DNA of 64,000 bases from JAEUIX01 sp046156035 (lineage in GTDB: Bacteria > Planctomycetota > Phycisphaerae > Phycisphaerales > UBA1924), in the NCBI GenBank assembly GCA_046156035.1, contig JBJXEW010000056.1, positions 199,617 to 263,616 on the forward strand, read 5' to 3'. The stretch's first letter is position 1, and the number at the start of each line of letters is the position of its first letter. Positions 8,268-16,980 of the stretch are shown piece after piece. The notes under the pieces are model-generated. The model was not told the DNA's origin and made no database searches. It saw nothing but the letters and a program-made list of their open reading frames with translations. A program made the translations under genes and the position numbers.

Positions 8268-9742
8268 GCAGGGTGGCACGCGAGCCCGCCGCTCCCGTCT
8301 CTCCGGCGTCGCCTGCTTCGACCTCACCCCGTACCGGTTCGATCCGCACGGCCATCGTCGCCGGCGGCGGCATCGCCGGCATCGCCGCGGCGTTGCGCCT
8401 CGCCGAAGCAGGTGTACGGGTCACACTGGTCGAGACACGCAAGAAACTCGGTGGGCGGGCCACCAGTTTCGATGACGTGCGCACGGGCCAGCGCATCGAC
8501 AACTGCCAGCACGTGGCCCTGGGTTGCTGCGTGAACTACCCCGACCTGCTCGGTCGCCTTGGCGCGCTCGACAAGGTGCGGTGGACCCGCGAGCAATACT
8601 GGATCACGCGGGGGGGTGTGGTCTCGGTCGTGCGCCCGCGACTGCTGCCCGCGCCCCTGCACTTCTCCCTCTCCATGCTGGGCGCAAAGTTCATCGGCGC
8701 GGCAGACCTGTTGGCCCTCGCCCGCATCGGCCCGGCCATCATCCGCTGCGACCGCAGCCGTTACCGCGATATCACCTTCGCCCAGTTCCTCCGCACGCAC
8801 GGCCAGCCCCAGGGCCTGATCGACAGGTTCTGGAGCCCGGTGGTGGTGAGCGCGTGCAACCTCTCCTGCGAGCGCGTGAGCGCGGCCAGCGCGCTCCATG
8901 TGTTTCAGGAGGGTTTCTTCGCCACCACCCACGCCGCGGACATGGGCGTTTCGACCGTGCCGCTGCTGGAGTTGTACGACCGGGCCGAGGCCGTGCTCAC
9001 TCGCGCTGGTGGCACGTTGCGCCTGGGCACGGGCGTGAACAAGTTGTGGCCACGCGGCATCGAGACCACCACCGGCGAGCGCCTCGAGGCCGACGCGGTC
9101 GTGTGCGCCCTCCCCTTCGAGCGGGCACGCGAAGTGGTTGATGCCGACCTGCGCAATCGCGACGCGCGCTTCGCGGCCATGGAGCGGATGGAGCACAGCC
9201 CGATCCTCGGTGTGCACCTCGTTTTCGACCGCGCCGTCATGCAACTCCCCCACGCGGTGCTGGTGGAGGCCGGCACGCAGTGGCTCTTCCGCAAGGACGA
9301 GGCCGGTTGCGTGATTCACGCCGTCATCAGCGCGGCAGACGAATGGATGGCCCTCGATGAGAACGCCATCGTGGAGCGCGTCGTGGCCGACATTCGCGCC
9401 TACTTCCCCGCCGCCGCGGGCGCTGTCCTCCTCTCCGGCCGCCCTGTGAAGGAGAAGCGGGCCACGTTCGCACCCACGCCCAACACGGAGGCCCACCGCC
9501 CGGCCACGGTCGGCCCCAGTGGCATCATCCTCGCGGGCGATTACACCGATTGCGGCTGGCCCGCGACGATGGAGGGTGCCACGCGCTCGGGCTACACCGC
9601 CGCCGCGGCGGTGCTCGGCCGATCCGCGGCAGACCTGCTCGTGCCAGCCCCCGCACCGGGCAGACTCGCCCGCTGGCTCGGCCTGCGTGTGGGCAAGAGC
9701 GAGCGAATGATGGTTGCGGCTGGCGCGGCTGCCCGAGCGTGA
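8264..9742 (+). CDS. hpnE: Hydroxysqualene dehydroxylase HpnE
   Basis: FAD-dependent oxidoreductase that removes the hydroxyl from hydroxysqualene to give squalene, the last step of HpnCDE. After a short Pro/Ser-rich leader the FAD-binding Rossmann motif is IVAGGGIAGIAAALRLAEAG at about residues 29-48, followed by VETRKKLGGRATSFDD. The middle contains FWSPVVVSACNL, a HpnE-type signature, and the end ILAGDYTDCGWPATMEGATR is the FAD-closing motif. GTG 8264 overlaps the hpnD stop. No shc cyclase is seen in the window, so the fate of squalene (hopanoid, sterol or carotenoid-like) is open. Confidence 0.92.
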   Translation: MSRVAREPAAPVSPASPASTSPRTGSIRTAIVAGGGIAGIAAALRLAEAGVRVTLVETRKKLGGRATSFDDVRTGQRIDNCQHVALGCCVNYPDLLGRLGALDKVRWTREQYWITRGGVVSVVRPRLLPAPLHFSLSMLGAKFIGAADLLALARIGPAIIRCDRSRYRDITFAQFLRTHGQPQGLIDRFWSPVVVSACNLSCERVSAASALHVFQEGFFATTHAADMGVSTVPLLELYDRAEAVLTRAGGTLRLGTGVNKLWPRGIETTTGERLEADAVVCALPFERAREVVDADLRNRDARFAAMERMEHSPILGVHLVFDRAVMQLPHAVLVEAGTQWLFRKDEAGCVIHAVISAADEWMALDENAIVERVVADIRAYFPAAAGAVLLSGRPVKEKRATFAPTPNTEAHRPATVGPSGIILAGDYTDCGWPATMEGATRSGYTAAAAVLGRSAADLLVPAPAPGRLARWLGLRVGKSERMMVAAGAAARA

Positions 9743-9814
9743 ACCGGCGCGCCAGACACCCCTCCCCCGACCCGATCTGCGGGATCGACCGACCGCCTTC
9801 TCACGGAGCAACCT

Positions 9815-11014
9815 ATGAAAATGAAAACAGCCATCCCCGCCATGATCGCCATCGTGGCGATCGTCGCGGTCGGTGTGATTGCGCTCCGTCCGGAGGCCGT
9901 GGATGGTCCCGTTCGGGCGGTGCTGGGCATCGCTACGGGCACCGGCTCGGCGGTGAGGGAGGGCCAGCCCAACGAGCCGCCCGGCGGGCCGGCGAGCGAA
10001 GACCCACGCCCGGTCGCGCCGGTTGCCACGCTCGCGCCGGGCGCGGGCGTGCGTCTGCACGGCGTCGCCGCGGCAATCGCCAAGCCCGCGGGGGCTCTGC
10101 GCCTCGCCACATACAACATCGAGAACCTCTTTGACCCTCTGAAGGAGGGCGAACACCCCGGCATGGCTCGCGACGACGCCAGCGAGGGCGACCCGCATCC
10201 GGTCAAGCCCGTCGAGCATCGCAGGGCCGTCGCCGCGGCGATCCATGCCATCAACGCCGATGTGCTGGCTGTGCAGGAGATCTCCTCGCTCGAAGCCCTT
10301 ACAAAGTTCCGTGATGAGTACCTCTCCGACCTCGGCTACACCTACGTTGCCTCCATTGATGCGGGCGACCGTCGCGGCATCGAGCAGTCTGTGCTCTCGC
10401 GCTTCCCCATCAAGGAATCCATCAACTGGCCGGGCATGGTTCTGGGCGGCACGCACCCGGAGAAGTGGGGTCGGCAGAACAACGAATGGGCCGGCCAGCC
10501 CATCAAGTTCGCCCGTTCACCGCTCAAGGTGGTTGTAGAGGTGCCCGCCACGGCGGACAAGGCCGCCAGGATCATCCCGCTCACACTCTTCGTGATTCAC
10601 CACAAGTCCGGCGGACCCGGCGGCTACTGGCGCGAGGCCGAGGCGGCGAGGACGGCCGAGTTGGCGAAGGCGGCGGCGGGCGAGGGTTGGGCCGCGGATG
10701 CGGCCGTTGTGGTGTTGGGCGACTTCAACGCGAAAACCGGCGAAGCGCCCTTGCAGGCGTATCTGGCCGCCGGTTTCACGAGCGCCATGGGCGACCGCCC
10801 CGACACCGACCCGACATGGATCACCCATTCCTCCGGGCGTGTGATCGACCACCTGTTCCTCTCGCCCTGGCTTGCCAAACGTCTGGTCCCCGACACCCGG
10901 TTCGTACTGGGCACCATCACACGCCCCGAGGGCGTGGACTGGCGCACCACCCCGGCACCGCCCGGCTGGGCCAGCGACCACTATCCGGTCGTCATCGACT
11001 TCAAGTTTGAGTAG
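9815..11014 (+). CDS. Exported endonuclease/exonuclease/phosphatase-family hydrolase
   Basis: A 399-residue EEP-superfamily phosphoesterase, the fold of DNase I, exonuclease III and sphingomyelinase. The N-terminus MKMKTAIPAMIAIVAIVAVG is a signal peptide or anchor, then a Pro-rich linker to about residue 90. Motifs in order: RLATYNIENLFD (metal-binding Asn), ADVLAVQEISS (Glu metal ligand), VIHHKSGG, VVLGDFNAKTG (catalytic Asp/Asn) and WASDHYPVVIDF (Asp-His). All key residues are present, so it should be active outside the cytoplasm. Substrate unknown: nucleic acid or phospholipid. Two hairpins follow as likely terminators. Confidence 0.85.
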   Translation: MKMKTAIPAMIAIVAIVAVGVIALRPEAVDGPVRAVLGIATGTGSAVREGQPNEPPGGPASEDPRPVAPVATLAPGAGVRLHGVAAAIAKPAGALRLATYNIENLFDPLKEGEHPGMARDDASEGDPHPVKPVEHRRAVAAAIHAINADVLAVQEISSLEALTKFRDEYLSDLGYTYVASIDAGDRRGIEQSVLSRFPIKESINWPGMVLGGTHPEKWGRQNNEWAGQPIKFARSPLKVVVEVPATADKAARIIPLTLFVIHHKSGGPGGYWREAEAARTAELAKAAAGEGWAADAAVVVLGDFNAKTGEAPLQAYLAAGFTSAMGDRPDTDPTWITHSSGRVIDHLFLSPWLAKRLVPDTRFVLGTITRPEGVDWRTTPAPPGWASDHYPVVIDFKFE

Positions 11015-11098
11015 GAAACCGGGGGCAAGTGAGGCGCCGGCGCTTTCGTGTGCGCGGCCGCACGATCGCCTGGCCATCCGCACGGCCGCCTCGAAAAA

Positions 11099-11118
11099 GC
11101 CCCCGCTCGCGCGGGGGC
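11099..11118. terminator. GC hairpin flanked by an A-run, likely intrinsic terminator (minus orientation)
   Basis: Stem GCCCCCGC, loop TCGC, stem GCGGGGGC; an AAAAA run precedes it on the plus strand, i.e. TTTTT follows on the minus strand. It sits 85 bp after the EEP hydrolase gene. Together with the next hairpin it could stop transcription from both directions. Confidence 0.5.
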
Positions 11119-11167
11119 CTCACTGAGCGTTCAGCAACAGTCGTCAGCACGCCGGCGGGCCAATGAG

Positions 11168-11190
11168 GCCCCGGCGCGAGCCGGGGCTTT
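11168..11190 (+). terminator. Intrinsic terminator after the EEP hydrolase gene
   Basis: Perfect 8-bp stem GCCCCGGC, loop GCGA, stem GCCGGGGC, followed by TTTAT. It isolates the hydrolase gene from mreB. The remaining bases 11191-11361 hold no gene I can support and presumably the mreB promoter. Confidence 0.65.
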
Positions 11191-11361
11191 ATCGCCAGCC
11201 AAGCCCGTTTCGCCGCGCATCGGGATAAAGGCGCGCACGCCGCCCATCCGATAACCTACGCTGTCGGACTACGAACCCCGGCGCGAAGGCGGCCGCGGTG
11301 CATCGTCGTCTCTCGGGCCGGTCGCCGGTCTTCTGGGTCCCTGCTTTCTCTCTTGGGCGCT

Positions 11362-12423
11362 ATGGCCAACTTTCTCGACCGATTCCTGGGCATGTTCGGC
11401 ATCGACATGGGCATCGACCTGGGCACGTGCAACACCCTCGTTGCCGTGCGCGGGCAGGGCATCGTTCTCAACGAGCCCAGCGTGGTGGCCGTACGCAAGG
11501 GCACCAACCAGGTGCTCTACAACGGGCAGGCCGTGGGCTGGGTCGCCAAGGAGATGCTCGGCAAGACGCCCGGCCAGATCACCGCGATCCGCCCGCTCAA
11601 AGACGGCGTCATCAGCGACTTCGACATCACCGAGGCCATGCTGCGGTACTTCATCCAGAAGGTCAACGGCAACCGTCGGTGGGTGGGGCCGCGCGTCGTC
11701 ATCGCCGTGCCCAGCGGCATCACGGAGGTGGAGAAGCGGGCCGTCTTTGATTCGGCCCTTCGCGCTGGCGCACACAAAACCTACCTTGTCGAAGAGCCCT
11801 GGGCCGCGGCGGTCGGTGCCGGCCTGCCCGTGACCGAGGCCACTGCCAGCATGATCGTTGACATCGGCGGCGGCACGACCGAGGTGGCGATCCTCTCGCT
11901 TGGCGACATCGCCGTGTGCGAGAGTTTGCGCGTGGCGGGCGATGACCTGGACGAGTCGATCATCAACCACATGAAGAAGACCTACAACCTGCTCATCGGC
12001 GAGCAGACGGCCGAGCGCATCAAGATCGAGATCGGCTCCGCCGCGCCCACCGCGGGTGCGCCCGACACGAGCATGGAGGTCCGCGGCCGCGACATGATCA
12101 GCGGCCTGCCCCGCAAGACCGTGGTCACCACCGAGGAGATCCGCGAGGCTTTGCAGGAGCCCATCGCGGCCATCGTCGATGCGTGCACGCGCACACTCGA
12201 ACGGGCCGAGCCGGAACTCGCCGCCGATCTTGTCGAGAACGGCATCACCATCGCCGGCGGCGGTGCCCTGCTGCGCGGCATCTCCACCGTCATCCAGAAC
12301 TCCACCGGCCTCTCCGTCAAGATCGCCGACGACCCGCTCACCTGCGTGGCCCGCGGCACGGCCATCGCCCTCGAGAACATCGAACTGCTCAAGCAATCGC
12401 TCGAGAACGAGATCGACTCGTAA
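11362..12423 (+). CDS. mreB: Rod shape-determining protein MreB
   Basis: Bacterial actin homologue that forms membrane-associated filaments guiding lateral peptidoglycan synthesis. The N-terminus MANFLDRFLGMFG is amphipathic and fits membrane binding. The phosphate-1 loop is GIDLGTCNTLVAV, the phosphate-2 loop VDIGGGTTEVAIL, and the adenosine loop TIAGGGALLRGI. At 353 residues it is of normal length (about 340-350). ATG 11362 is the natural start. It heads mreB-mreC-mreD. Its presence implies a directed wall-elongation machine and so peptidoglycan, in line with mraZ and the GlmU-like gene. Confidence 0.96.
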   Translation: MANFLDRFLGMFGIDMGIDLGTCNTLVAVRGQGIVLNEPSVVAVRKGTNQVLYNGQAVGWVAKEMLGKTPGQITAIRPLKDGVISDFDITEAMLRYFIQKVNGNRRWVGPRVVIAVPSGITEVEKRAVFDSALRAGAHKTYLVEEPWAAAVGAGLPVTEATASMIVDIGGGTTEVAILSLGDIAVCESLRVAGDDLDESIINHMKKTYNLLIGEQTAERIKIEIGSAAPTAGAPDTSMEVRGRDMISGLPRKTVVTTEEIREALQEPIAAIVDACTRTLERAEPELAADLVENGITIAGGGALLRGISTVIQNSTGLSVKIADDPLTCVARGTAIALENIELLKQSLENEIDS

Positions 12424-12489
12424 GCCCGCCGGCGTTCACGCCGCACGTTCCCTCCGCCCGTCCTCACCCCGGCGGGCCGCGCCAGGCCG

Positions 12490-13440
12490 ATGATCCGCAC
12501 CCCTCCCAGTTACGCCCGCCCGCGCCGCCCGGTCTTTCCGCTGGCCGTGAGTCTCCTTGTCATCCTCGCCGTCCTGCCCACGCGCTGGACGCTCTGGCTC
12601 AACTCCATCGGCGGCGTGCTGGATGTGATCGTGGCCCCGGCCCAGTGGCCCATCGCCGCGGCCATCCGCTCTGTGCGCTCGCAGGTGCGGGGCGTCGGCC
12701 TGGCCGATGCCGACCCGCTCGCGGCCGAACTCCGCCGCGAAACCCAGCGCTTCGAGCAACTCTACCTGCAGTCCCTCGATGAGAACCGGCGCCTCGCCGG
12801 CCTGGTCACCAACCTGCAGGGCGGCCTGGCCGTCGCCCCCGGCGCTCGGATCAACCAGGTGCAGGCCGATGTGATCGGCCTCCACGCCGATGCCTCCACC
12901 ACGCTCCTCAAGGTGAAGTCCGGCTCGGCCAGCCGCGTGAGCCGGGAATCGGTGGCGGTGCACGACGGCGTTCATCTCATCGGGCGCGTGGTGGATGTCG
13001 AGCCGCAGATCTCCCGCGTCCTGCCCACCACCGACCGGGCCGCGGGCAAACTCGACGCCCTCGTCATGCTCGGCGAGGCGCCGTCCTCGCCTCCCGGCGC
13101 GCCCGGCCCGCTCGACACGGCCTTGCGCTGCCTGCTCGACCCCACCGGTGAGGGCACGCTGCGCGGCCCCGTTGAAGTTCCGCCCCCACGCCAAGACCTG
13201 CCCCGGCCGGAGGTGAAGCCCGGCATGGTGGTTCGCCTCGAAGGCTCCCGCTGGCCGGTGACTGCACGCATGTTGATCGTCGGCCTCGTGGAACGTGTCG
13301 AGCCCGCGGCCAACGGCCGGCCCATCATCGTCGTCAGGCCCGTCTTCGAACTGCGCGATCTGGCCAGCGTCATCATCCGCTCGCCCGCCGGCGATGGGCC
13401 CGCCGGAGCGGGCGTTGGGGCGGGGGAGGCACGCCCTTGA
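12490..13440 (+). CDS. mreC: Rod shape-determining protein MreC
   Basis: Membrane-anchored scaffold of the elongasome, mostly outside the cytoplasmic membrane. One N-terminal helix (FPLAVSLLVILAVLP, residues about 16-30), then a coiled coil (ELRRETQRFEQLYLQSLDENRRL) and the double beta-barrel core with VIGLHADASTTLLKVKSGSASRV and VHLIGRVVDVEPQISRVLP. Between the barrels there is a longer Pro/Gly-rich insertion (about residues 200-240) than in textbook MreC, so conservation is modest. It lies 66 bp after mreB and overlaps mreD. Confidence 0.88.
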   Translation: MIRTPPSYARPRRPVFPLAVSLLVILAVLPTRWTLWLNSIGGVLDVIVAPAQWPIAAAIRSVRSQVRGVGLADADPLAAELRRETQRFEQLYLQSLDENRRLAGLVTNLQGGLAVAPGARINQVQADVIGLHADASTTLLKVKSGSASRVSRESVAVHDGVHLIGRVVDVEPQISRVLPTTDRAAGKLDALVMLGEAPSSPPGAPGPLDTALRCLLDPTGEGTLRGPVEVPPPRQDLPRPEVKPGMVVRLEGSRWPVTARMLIVGLVERVEPAANGRPIIVVRPVFELRDLASVIIRSPAGDGPAGAGVGAGEARP

Positions 13441-14009
13441 ACTGGCTCGCCTTCGCCATCCTGAGTTACGCGCTCGTGGGTGCCGAACTGGCGCTGGGTG
13501 AAGTCCTTGCGCTGGGCACCAGCGGCGTGCGGCCCCTGCTCGTGCTGCCGCTGGTCATCTTCGTGGCCCTGCACGCCTCGCCCACCGTCGCGCTCTGGTC
13601 CGGCCTGCTGCTGGGTTGCACGATCGACCTCCTCGCACGCGTTCCCCTGGCGGATGCAACCGCCGGTGGTGGCACCGCCCTCGTGCTCGGGCCGCACGCC
13701 CTCGGCTACGCCGCGGCGGTCTACCTCACGCTCCTCCTGCGCGGCTTCCTCATCCGCAAGAATCCCCTGTCTTTGGTCTTCATGACCCTTCTGGGTGGCG
13801 GTCTCAGCGTGGTGGTCGTCGTCGCCCTCATCACGATCAAGAACGTCATCTCACGCACGCTCGTCTGGTCGCCCGGCGAGCAGTTTGTCAGCCGCGGCGG
13901 CTCGGTGCTCTACAGCGCCATCACCGCGTTCGTCCTGGCCTTCCTGCTGCGCAGGCTCATCGGCGTGCTGGGCCTGCCCGATGCCACCGGCCGCCGCTCC
14001 TCGCGCTAG
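13437..14009 (+). CDS. mreD: MreD-like membrane protein
   Basis: A 190-residue hydrophobic protein with five to six predicted membrane helices (WLAFAILSYALVGAELAL, PLLVLPLVIFVALHA, LWSGLLLGCTIDLL, YAAAVYLTLLL, LVFMTLLGGGLSVVVVVALI, ITAFVLAFLLRRL). Primary sequence likeness to MreD is weak, but position after mreC, size and topology fit. The GCTIDLLAR segment resembles the G-x-x-x-D-L motif of MreD. TTG start at 13437 overlaps the mreC stop (TTGA). Assignment relies partly on context. Confidence 0.7.
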   Translation: MNWLAFAILSYALVGAELALGEVLALGTSGVRPLLVLPLVIFVALHASPTVALWSGLLLGCTIDLLARVPLADATAGGGTALVLGPHALGYAAAVYLTLLLRGFLIRKNPLSLVFMTLLGGGLSVVVVVALITIKNVISRTLVWSPGEQFVSRGGSVLYSAITAFVLAFLLRRLIGVLGLPDATGRRSSR

Positions 14010-14036
14010 GCCGCGCGTGTTCGTACACTCCTTGCA

Positions 14037-15260
14037 ATGACCCAGGCGATCTTTTTCGATGACGGGCGCGGCCTGCTCTCGCCGCTCACCGACCTGCGCG
14101 CCGCCTTCAACATCCGCACCGGTGCCCTCACCACCATCGACCGCTGGATGCTCCGCAACGGCATGGATGCTGTTGGCCTCTTCGTGCCCGAACCCCTCGC
14201 CGCGCTCACCGCCGAATGCCACCCCGGAGTGAGCGTGAACCAGCCGCTCCGTGATGCGAGCGGCAGTGGCGCGGTCCTGGCGATCAACGGCCGCTGCGTG
14301 CTGCCCCTGCCCGCGGCGCTGGGGCTCGCCGTCGGCGAGTGCATCATTGAATCTTCCAGCGGCCATCTTGTCGCCGCGTGCGTGCCGCACGCGGATGTTC
14401 CCGCCCTCGCCGCCCGCGGCTGGATGCCCCACGGCCTGCACGCGACATCGCCGACGGACCACGTGCTGCTCGAACGCCCCTGGCACATCCGCGCGTTCCG
14501 CGATGCCGCGCTGGATATTGACCTGCCCCTGCTGGTCGCGGCCATCGCCACGGTTGCCGCGCCGCCGCAGGCCATCGTCATTCCCGGCCACGCGCTCACC
14601 ATCGCAAAGAGCGCGAAGGTCTACCCCGGCGTCATCCTCGACACCGAAGCCGGCCCCATCGTGATCGATGAGCACGCGGTGATCCGCCCGGGCGCTTCCA
14701 TCGTCGGCCCGGCGTACATCGGCCCGCACAGCACCGTGCTCGATCGCGCCCTCATCAAGGCCCGCACGGCCATCGGGCCGTGGTGCAAGGTCGCGGGCGA
14801 AGTGGGGGGCACCATCTTCCAGGGCTTCGCCAACAAGGGGCACGACGGCCACCTCGGCGATTCGTGGGTGGGCGAGTGGGCCAACCTCGGTGCGGGCACC
14901 ACCAACAGCAACCTGCTCAACACCTACGGCGAGGTCACGTGCCGCGCGTTTCACCTGACAGGCGAACCCGGCCAGAACGAGCGCACCGGCCAGCAGTTTC
15001 TCGGGGCCGTCATCGGCGACCACGTCAAGACCGCCATCTGCACGCGCCTCATGACCGGCTGCATCGTCGGCACGGGGTCGATGCTGGCCGCCTCTGCCGC
15101 GGCTGTGGGCACCATCGAACGCTTCTCATGGTGCACCGATGCTGGCATCAAGCCGTTCCGCCACGACAAGTTCATCGAGGTGGCCGCGGCCGCCATGGCC
15201 CGCCGCAAGGTTGCTCCCAGCGCGGCCTACATGGCACGCCTGGCAGCCCTGGTGCGGTAA
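14037..15260 (+). CDS. GlmU-like sugar-phosphate nucleotidyl/acetyltransferase
   Basis: A 407-residue protein of the putative sugar nucleotidyltransferase type found beside cell-wall genes in Bacteroidetes and planctomycetes. The first 180 residues correspond to a divergent nucleotidyltransferase half (DDGRGLLSPLTDLRAAFNIRTGALT, HIRAFRDAALDIDLPL) without the classic GxGTRM signature. The second half is a left-handed beta helix of hexapeptide repeats (GPIVIDEHAVIRPGASIVGP, YIGPHSTVLDRALIKA, TAIGPWCKVAGEVG). The GFANKGHDGHLGDSWVGEW block is a GlmU-type acetyltransferase feature. It may supply UDP-GlcNAc for the wall. Gap to mreD is 27 bp. Confidence 0.78.
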   Translation: MTQAIFFDDGRGLLSPLTDLRAAFNIRTGALTTIDRWMLRNGMDAVGLFVPEPLAALTAECHPGVSVNQPLRDASGSGAVLAINGRCVLPLPAALGLAVGECIIESSSGHLVAACVPHADVPALAARGWMPHGLHATSPTDHVLLERPWHIRAFRDAALDIDLPLLVAAIATVAAPPQAIVIPGHALTIAKSAKVYPGVILDTEAGPIVIDEHAVIRPGASIVGPAYIGPHSTVLDRALIKARTAIGPWCKVAGEVGGTIFQGFANKGHDGHLGDSWVGEWANLGAGTTNSNLLNTYGEVTCRAFHLTGEPGQNERTGQQFLGAVIGDHVKTAICTRLMTGCIVGTGSMLAASAAAVGTIERFSWCTDAGIKPFRHDKFIEVAAAAMARRKVAPSAAYMARLAALVR

Positions 15261-15271
15261 GTCTTGTCCCC

Positions 15272-15362
15272 GTGCCATCGAAGTCGGCTCTGCGACTTCG
15301 ATGTCTTCCGCCTTCTTGGAACCCAAGTCCGTGCCATCGAAGTCGGCTCTGCGACTTCGATG
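15272..15362 (+). repeat. Two REP palindromes upstream of RAYT1
   Basis: Two copies, 59 bp apart, of a 5' head GTGCC followed by ATCGAAGTCG, loop GCTCTG, CGACTTCGAT (stems 15277-15286/15293-15302 and 15336-15345/15352-15361). The stems are perfect 10-bp inverted repeats. The same element occurs downstream of the transposase and after fusA. Such GTxx-headed palindromes are the substrates of REP-associated tyrosine transposases. Confidence 0.85.
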
Positions 15363-15391
15363 CGGTCCTGCCTGATGTACCATTTCCACCG

Positions 15392-15976
15392 ATGCCCGAT
15401 ACTCCGCCCATCCGCAAGCGCATGCGTCGATGGGAGATTCCCACCGACCTCCGCTTCGCGACATTCTCGTGCCAGCACCGCCTGCCCCTGCTGAAGAACC
15501 AGCGCATCTGTGCAGCACTGCTTGCGAGCATTGCGAGCGCTCGCAGCCGGCTTGGCCTGCGTGTCTTCGCCTGGGTCTTCATGCCCGAGCACGTTCACCT
15601 CGTATGCCGCCCGGCCGAAGGTGCCACGCTTGAACGGGCGTTGCGGTCCATCAAGATGTCCATCGCCAAACGTGCGATCGAGCGGTGGAAGGCGTTTGAT
15701 GCGCCGATCCTGCGCCGTGTCGCCGACGAGGTTGGCAGGCCGCGGTTCTGGCAGAAGGGCGGCGGCTTTGATCGCAACGTGCGCGACATGGATGAGTTTG
15801 CCCGAGAGGTGCGTTATGTTCACCGCAACCCCGTGGAGCGCGGCCTGGTGTCGCGGCCCGAGGATTGGTGCTGGTCGAGTGTGCGGTGGTGGATGGGCAC
15901 GAGAGGCCAGGAGTTTGAGTGCGACGCGCCGCCGGGCCGACCGGGGACGTGGGACCTGTGGACGGGGTACAAGTGA
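15392..15976 (+). CDS. REP-associated tyrosine transposase (RAYT1)
   Basis: A 194-residue HUH-type single-strand DNA transposase of the Y1/IS200-like RAYT group, normally a domesticated chromosomal gene that acts on REP palindromes. The metal-binding HVH is at residues 67-69 in WVFMPEHVHLVCRP; the catalytic tyrosine is Y142 in FAREVRYVHRNPVERGLV; the C-terminal EDWCWSSVRWW is also typical. All catalytic residues are intact, so it may be active. ATG 15392 lies 31 bp after the second upstream REP. Two REPs precede it and two follow, one inverted, which defines its cognate repeats. Confidence 0.92.
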   Translation: MPDTPPIRKRMRRWEIPTDLRFATFSCQHRLPLLKNQRICAALLASIASARSRLGLRVFAWVFMPEHVHLVCRPAEGATLERALRSIKMSIAKRAIERWKAFDAPILRRVADEVGRPRFWQKGGGFDRNVRDMDEFAREVRYVHRNPVERGLVSRPEDWCWSSVRWWMGTRGQEFECDAPPGRPGTWDLWTGYK

Positions 15977-15990
15977 GTGAAGGCAAAGCA

Positions 15991-16167
15991 CATCGAAGTC
16001 CCGTGCCATCGAAGTCGGCTTTGCGACTTCGATGCAATCCTCTCGGATGCACCGCCTCCTCCGATGTCCGCGCCACCGCCCATCTGCAAGCGCACGCATC
16101 GATGGGACATTCCCGAGTGCGTGAGATCAAAGGCACATCGAAGTCGCAAAGCCGACTTCGATGGCAC
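15991..16167 (+). mobile_element. REP-flanked miniature element containing a RAYT1 5' remnant
   Basis: A half REP (CATCGAAGTC at 15991), a full REP at 16003-16033 (ATCGAAGTCG, loop GCTTTG, CGACTTCGAT), 82 bp derived from the 5' end of RAYT1, and a REP in opposite orientation at 16137-16167 ending in GGCAC, the complement of the GTGCC head. The two REPs thus form terminal inverted repeats around transposase-derived DNA, like a bacterial interspersed mosaic element or MITE. Confidence 0.75.
16033..16114 (+). pseudogene. Truncated copy of the RAYT1 start region
   Basis: These 82 bases align without gaps to 15361-15442, the leader and first 17 codons of RAYT1, with 63 identities by my count. The ATG at 16064 is kept and the translated start MSAPPPICKRTHRWDIP parallels MPDTPPIRKRMRRWEIP (10 of 17 identical). 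After this the similarity ends and an inverted REP follows. It cannot encode a transposase and is best read as a decayed or internally deleted copy. Confidence 0.75.
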
Positions 16168-16182
16168 GTTCGGGCACACTCC

Positions 16183-16980
16183 TCACGTCAGCGCCCGTCC
16201 TCCATCCACACGAATCACCTGCCCCGTGCAATACCCCGCCTCCAGCGCCAGCCAGCGCACGGCCGCTGCGGCTTCTTCGGGCGTGCCGCTGCGCCCCAGC
16301 GGCACTCGCGCCAGGTAGCGGGCCTGCGCCGCCGCGTCGCTCTCGTGCCCCGTGTCAGGGAACGCCACCACGCCGGGGGCCACGGCGTTCACACGCACGC
16401 GCGGGGCCAGTTCCCGCGCCAGCACCAGCATCATCTCCAGCAGCGCGGCCTTGCTCATGGAATACGCGCTGAACTCCCGCCGCGGGCGGCCCGTCTCGCC
16501 CATCGCGTGAATGTCGCACATGCAGACAATCGCCCCGCCAATCGGCACGCACGCCCCCCCCGCCCCCGGCCCGGCACAGGTCAGCGCCGAGGCGCTCAGG
16601 CGCGGCGCAAGTGTCCGTGAGAGCAGCAGCGGCGCCAGCGCATTCACCCGGTAGTGGGCAAGGGCCTCATCCGCCGACACGCTCAGCAGCGGCGTGGGCG
16701 CATACACCGACGCGTTGTGCACCAGCACATCCACGCGCGGCAGGGCATGAGCCAGTTCCCGTCCCACACGCTCCACCGCCGCGAGATCACTCAGGTCCAG
16801 TTCCACGCTGGCCGCGTGCACCGCGCTCGCGCCGTCGCTCGCGTTGCCGCCGCGCTGCGTGATGACCACATCGCACCCCGCCGCGGCGAGCGCACGCACC
16901 GTGGCCGCGCCCACGCGCTTGGTGCCGCCGGTGACGATGGCCACGGGCTTGTCGCCGGTGATCTGCGTGAACGGTGTCAT
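16183..16980 (-). CDS. Short-chain dehydrogenase, pteridine-reductase-like
   Basis: A 265-residue NADPH-dependent SDR resembling pteridine reductase PTR1 and FolM (dihydromonapterin reductase). The cofactor motif is TGGTKRVGAATVRALAAAG (TGxxxRxG instead of the usual TGxxxGxG, characteristic of this subgroup). NASVYAPTPL is the NNAS-type motif with the Pro-Thr-Pro of pteridine reductases; the CDIHAMG Asp and Y-S-M-S-K supply the catalytic Asp, Tyr and Lys. A likely role is reducing pterins or an unknown carbonyl compound. Its ATG overlaps the stop of the small upstream gene (ATGA). Confidence 0.82.
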   Translation of the reverse strand: MTPFTQITGDKPVAIVTGGTKRVGAATVRALAAAGCDVVITQRGGNASDGASAVHAASVELDLSDLAAVERVGRELAHALPRVDVLVHNASVYAPTPLLSVSADEALAHYRVNALAPLLLSRTLAPRLSASALTCAGPGAGGACVPIGGAIVCMCDIHAMGETGRPRREFSAYSMSKAALLEMMLVLARELAPRVRVNAVAPGVVAFPDTGHESDAAAQARYLARVPLGRSGTPEEAAAAVRWLALEAGYCTGQVIRVDGGRALT

